From the IMG/VR virus record IMGVR_UViG_3300010339_000103, positions 1 through 20,310 of that record: 20,310 nt of DNA. One strand, 5' to 3'. The notes beneath the pieces are model-generated. The model did not search any database, was not told where the DNA came from, and was given only the letters and a program-made list of their open reading frames with translations. Positions within the stretch are counted from its first letter, which is position 1. Each line of letters begins with the position of its first letter. Both the position numbers and the translations under genes were made by a program. The stretch comes from a virus. Shown here one piece after another: positions 20,283 to 20,310 of this stretch.

Positions 20283-20310
20283 GGTTGTAAAAGGGTTCAA
20301 GATTTGTCCA
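20269..20310 (+). CDS. Start of a gene cut by the window end
   Basis: GTG 20269 follows TTGGAGGAATC, a very good ribosome binding site, and the frame MPKNKVVKGFKICP is open to the end of the window. It overlaps the upstream stop by 14 bases, as other genes here do. Only 14 codons are visible, so no product can be named. Confidence 0.5.
   Translation, partial: MPKNKVVKGFKICP

Noticed and set aside
1-20310. CRISPR array, insertion sequence or attachment site
   Set aside because: No regularly spaced repeats, transposase gene, integrase or terminal inverted repeats were seen on either strand.

Overview
The window is a continuous stretch of a tailed double-stranded DNA phage (or prophage) genome of class Caudoviricetes. 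All recognisable genes lie on the + strand, are tightly packed, often overlap by a few bases (ATGA or TGATG junctions), and carry strong GGAGG-type ribosome binding sites. The order phosphatase / terminase large subunit / portal / small proteins / scaffold-like protein / major capsid protein (MCP) / probable virion proteins is a phage DNA-packaging and head module. No host can be named from the sequence.

Layout. 1-5531: a strong terminator, a tiny Cys-rich ORF, then a seven-gene carbohydrate cassette (three GT2-like transferases, a GT31-like transferase with DDD, a NodB-type polysaccharide deacetylase, a GT-D/DUF1792-like transferase, a polysaccharide pyruvyl transferase-like protein and a GT32-like transferase; eight enzymes counting the deacetylase). 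5515-7592: small proteins, a probable structural protein and a JAB/MPN metalloprotease-like protein. 7644-13124: dual-specificity phosphatase, two small proteins, terminase and portal. 13125-15030: a structured RNA leader, a membrane protein, a small protein and a Pro/Val-rich scaffold-like protein. 15044-17793: the MCP gene, broken into pieces. 17889-20310: an HNH endonuclease, a probable virion protein and further hypothetical genes, the last one cut by the window end.

The striking part is the MCP gene. Its N4-gp56-like protein can only be rebuilt by joining seven exons (15044-15103, 15154-15179, 15843-15912, 15956-16067, 16727-17398, 17496-17536, 17743-17793), which sum to 1032 nt and one uninterrupted frame of 343 codons plus stop. 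Three of the six intervening sequences are recognisable group I introns (663, 659 and 206 nt; the two long ones each encode a LAGLIDADG endonuclease). The other three are only 50, 43 and 97 nt, too short for a normal group I catalytic core. Yet each has the two substrate helices of a group I intron: P1 with a U.G wobble exactly at the 5' splice site, and P10 joining the 3' exon to the same guide strand, with a terminal G. I infer that these are core-less miniature group I introns, possibly spliced in trans by the complete introns of the same gene. A T4 gene 60-like ribosomal bypass is the main alternative, at least for the 50-nt element. This mapping was done by eye and has not been tested by folding software or homology search.
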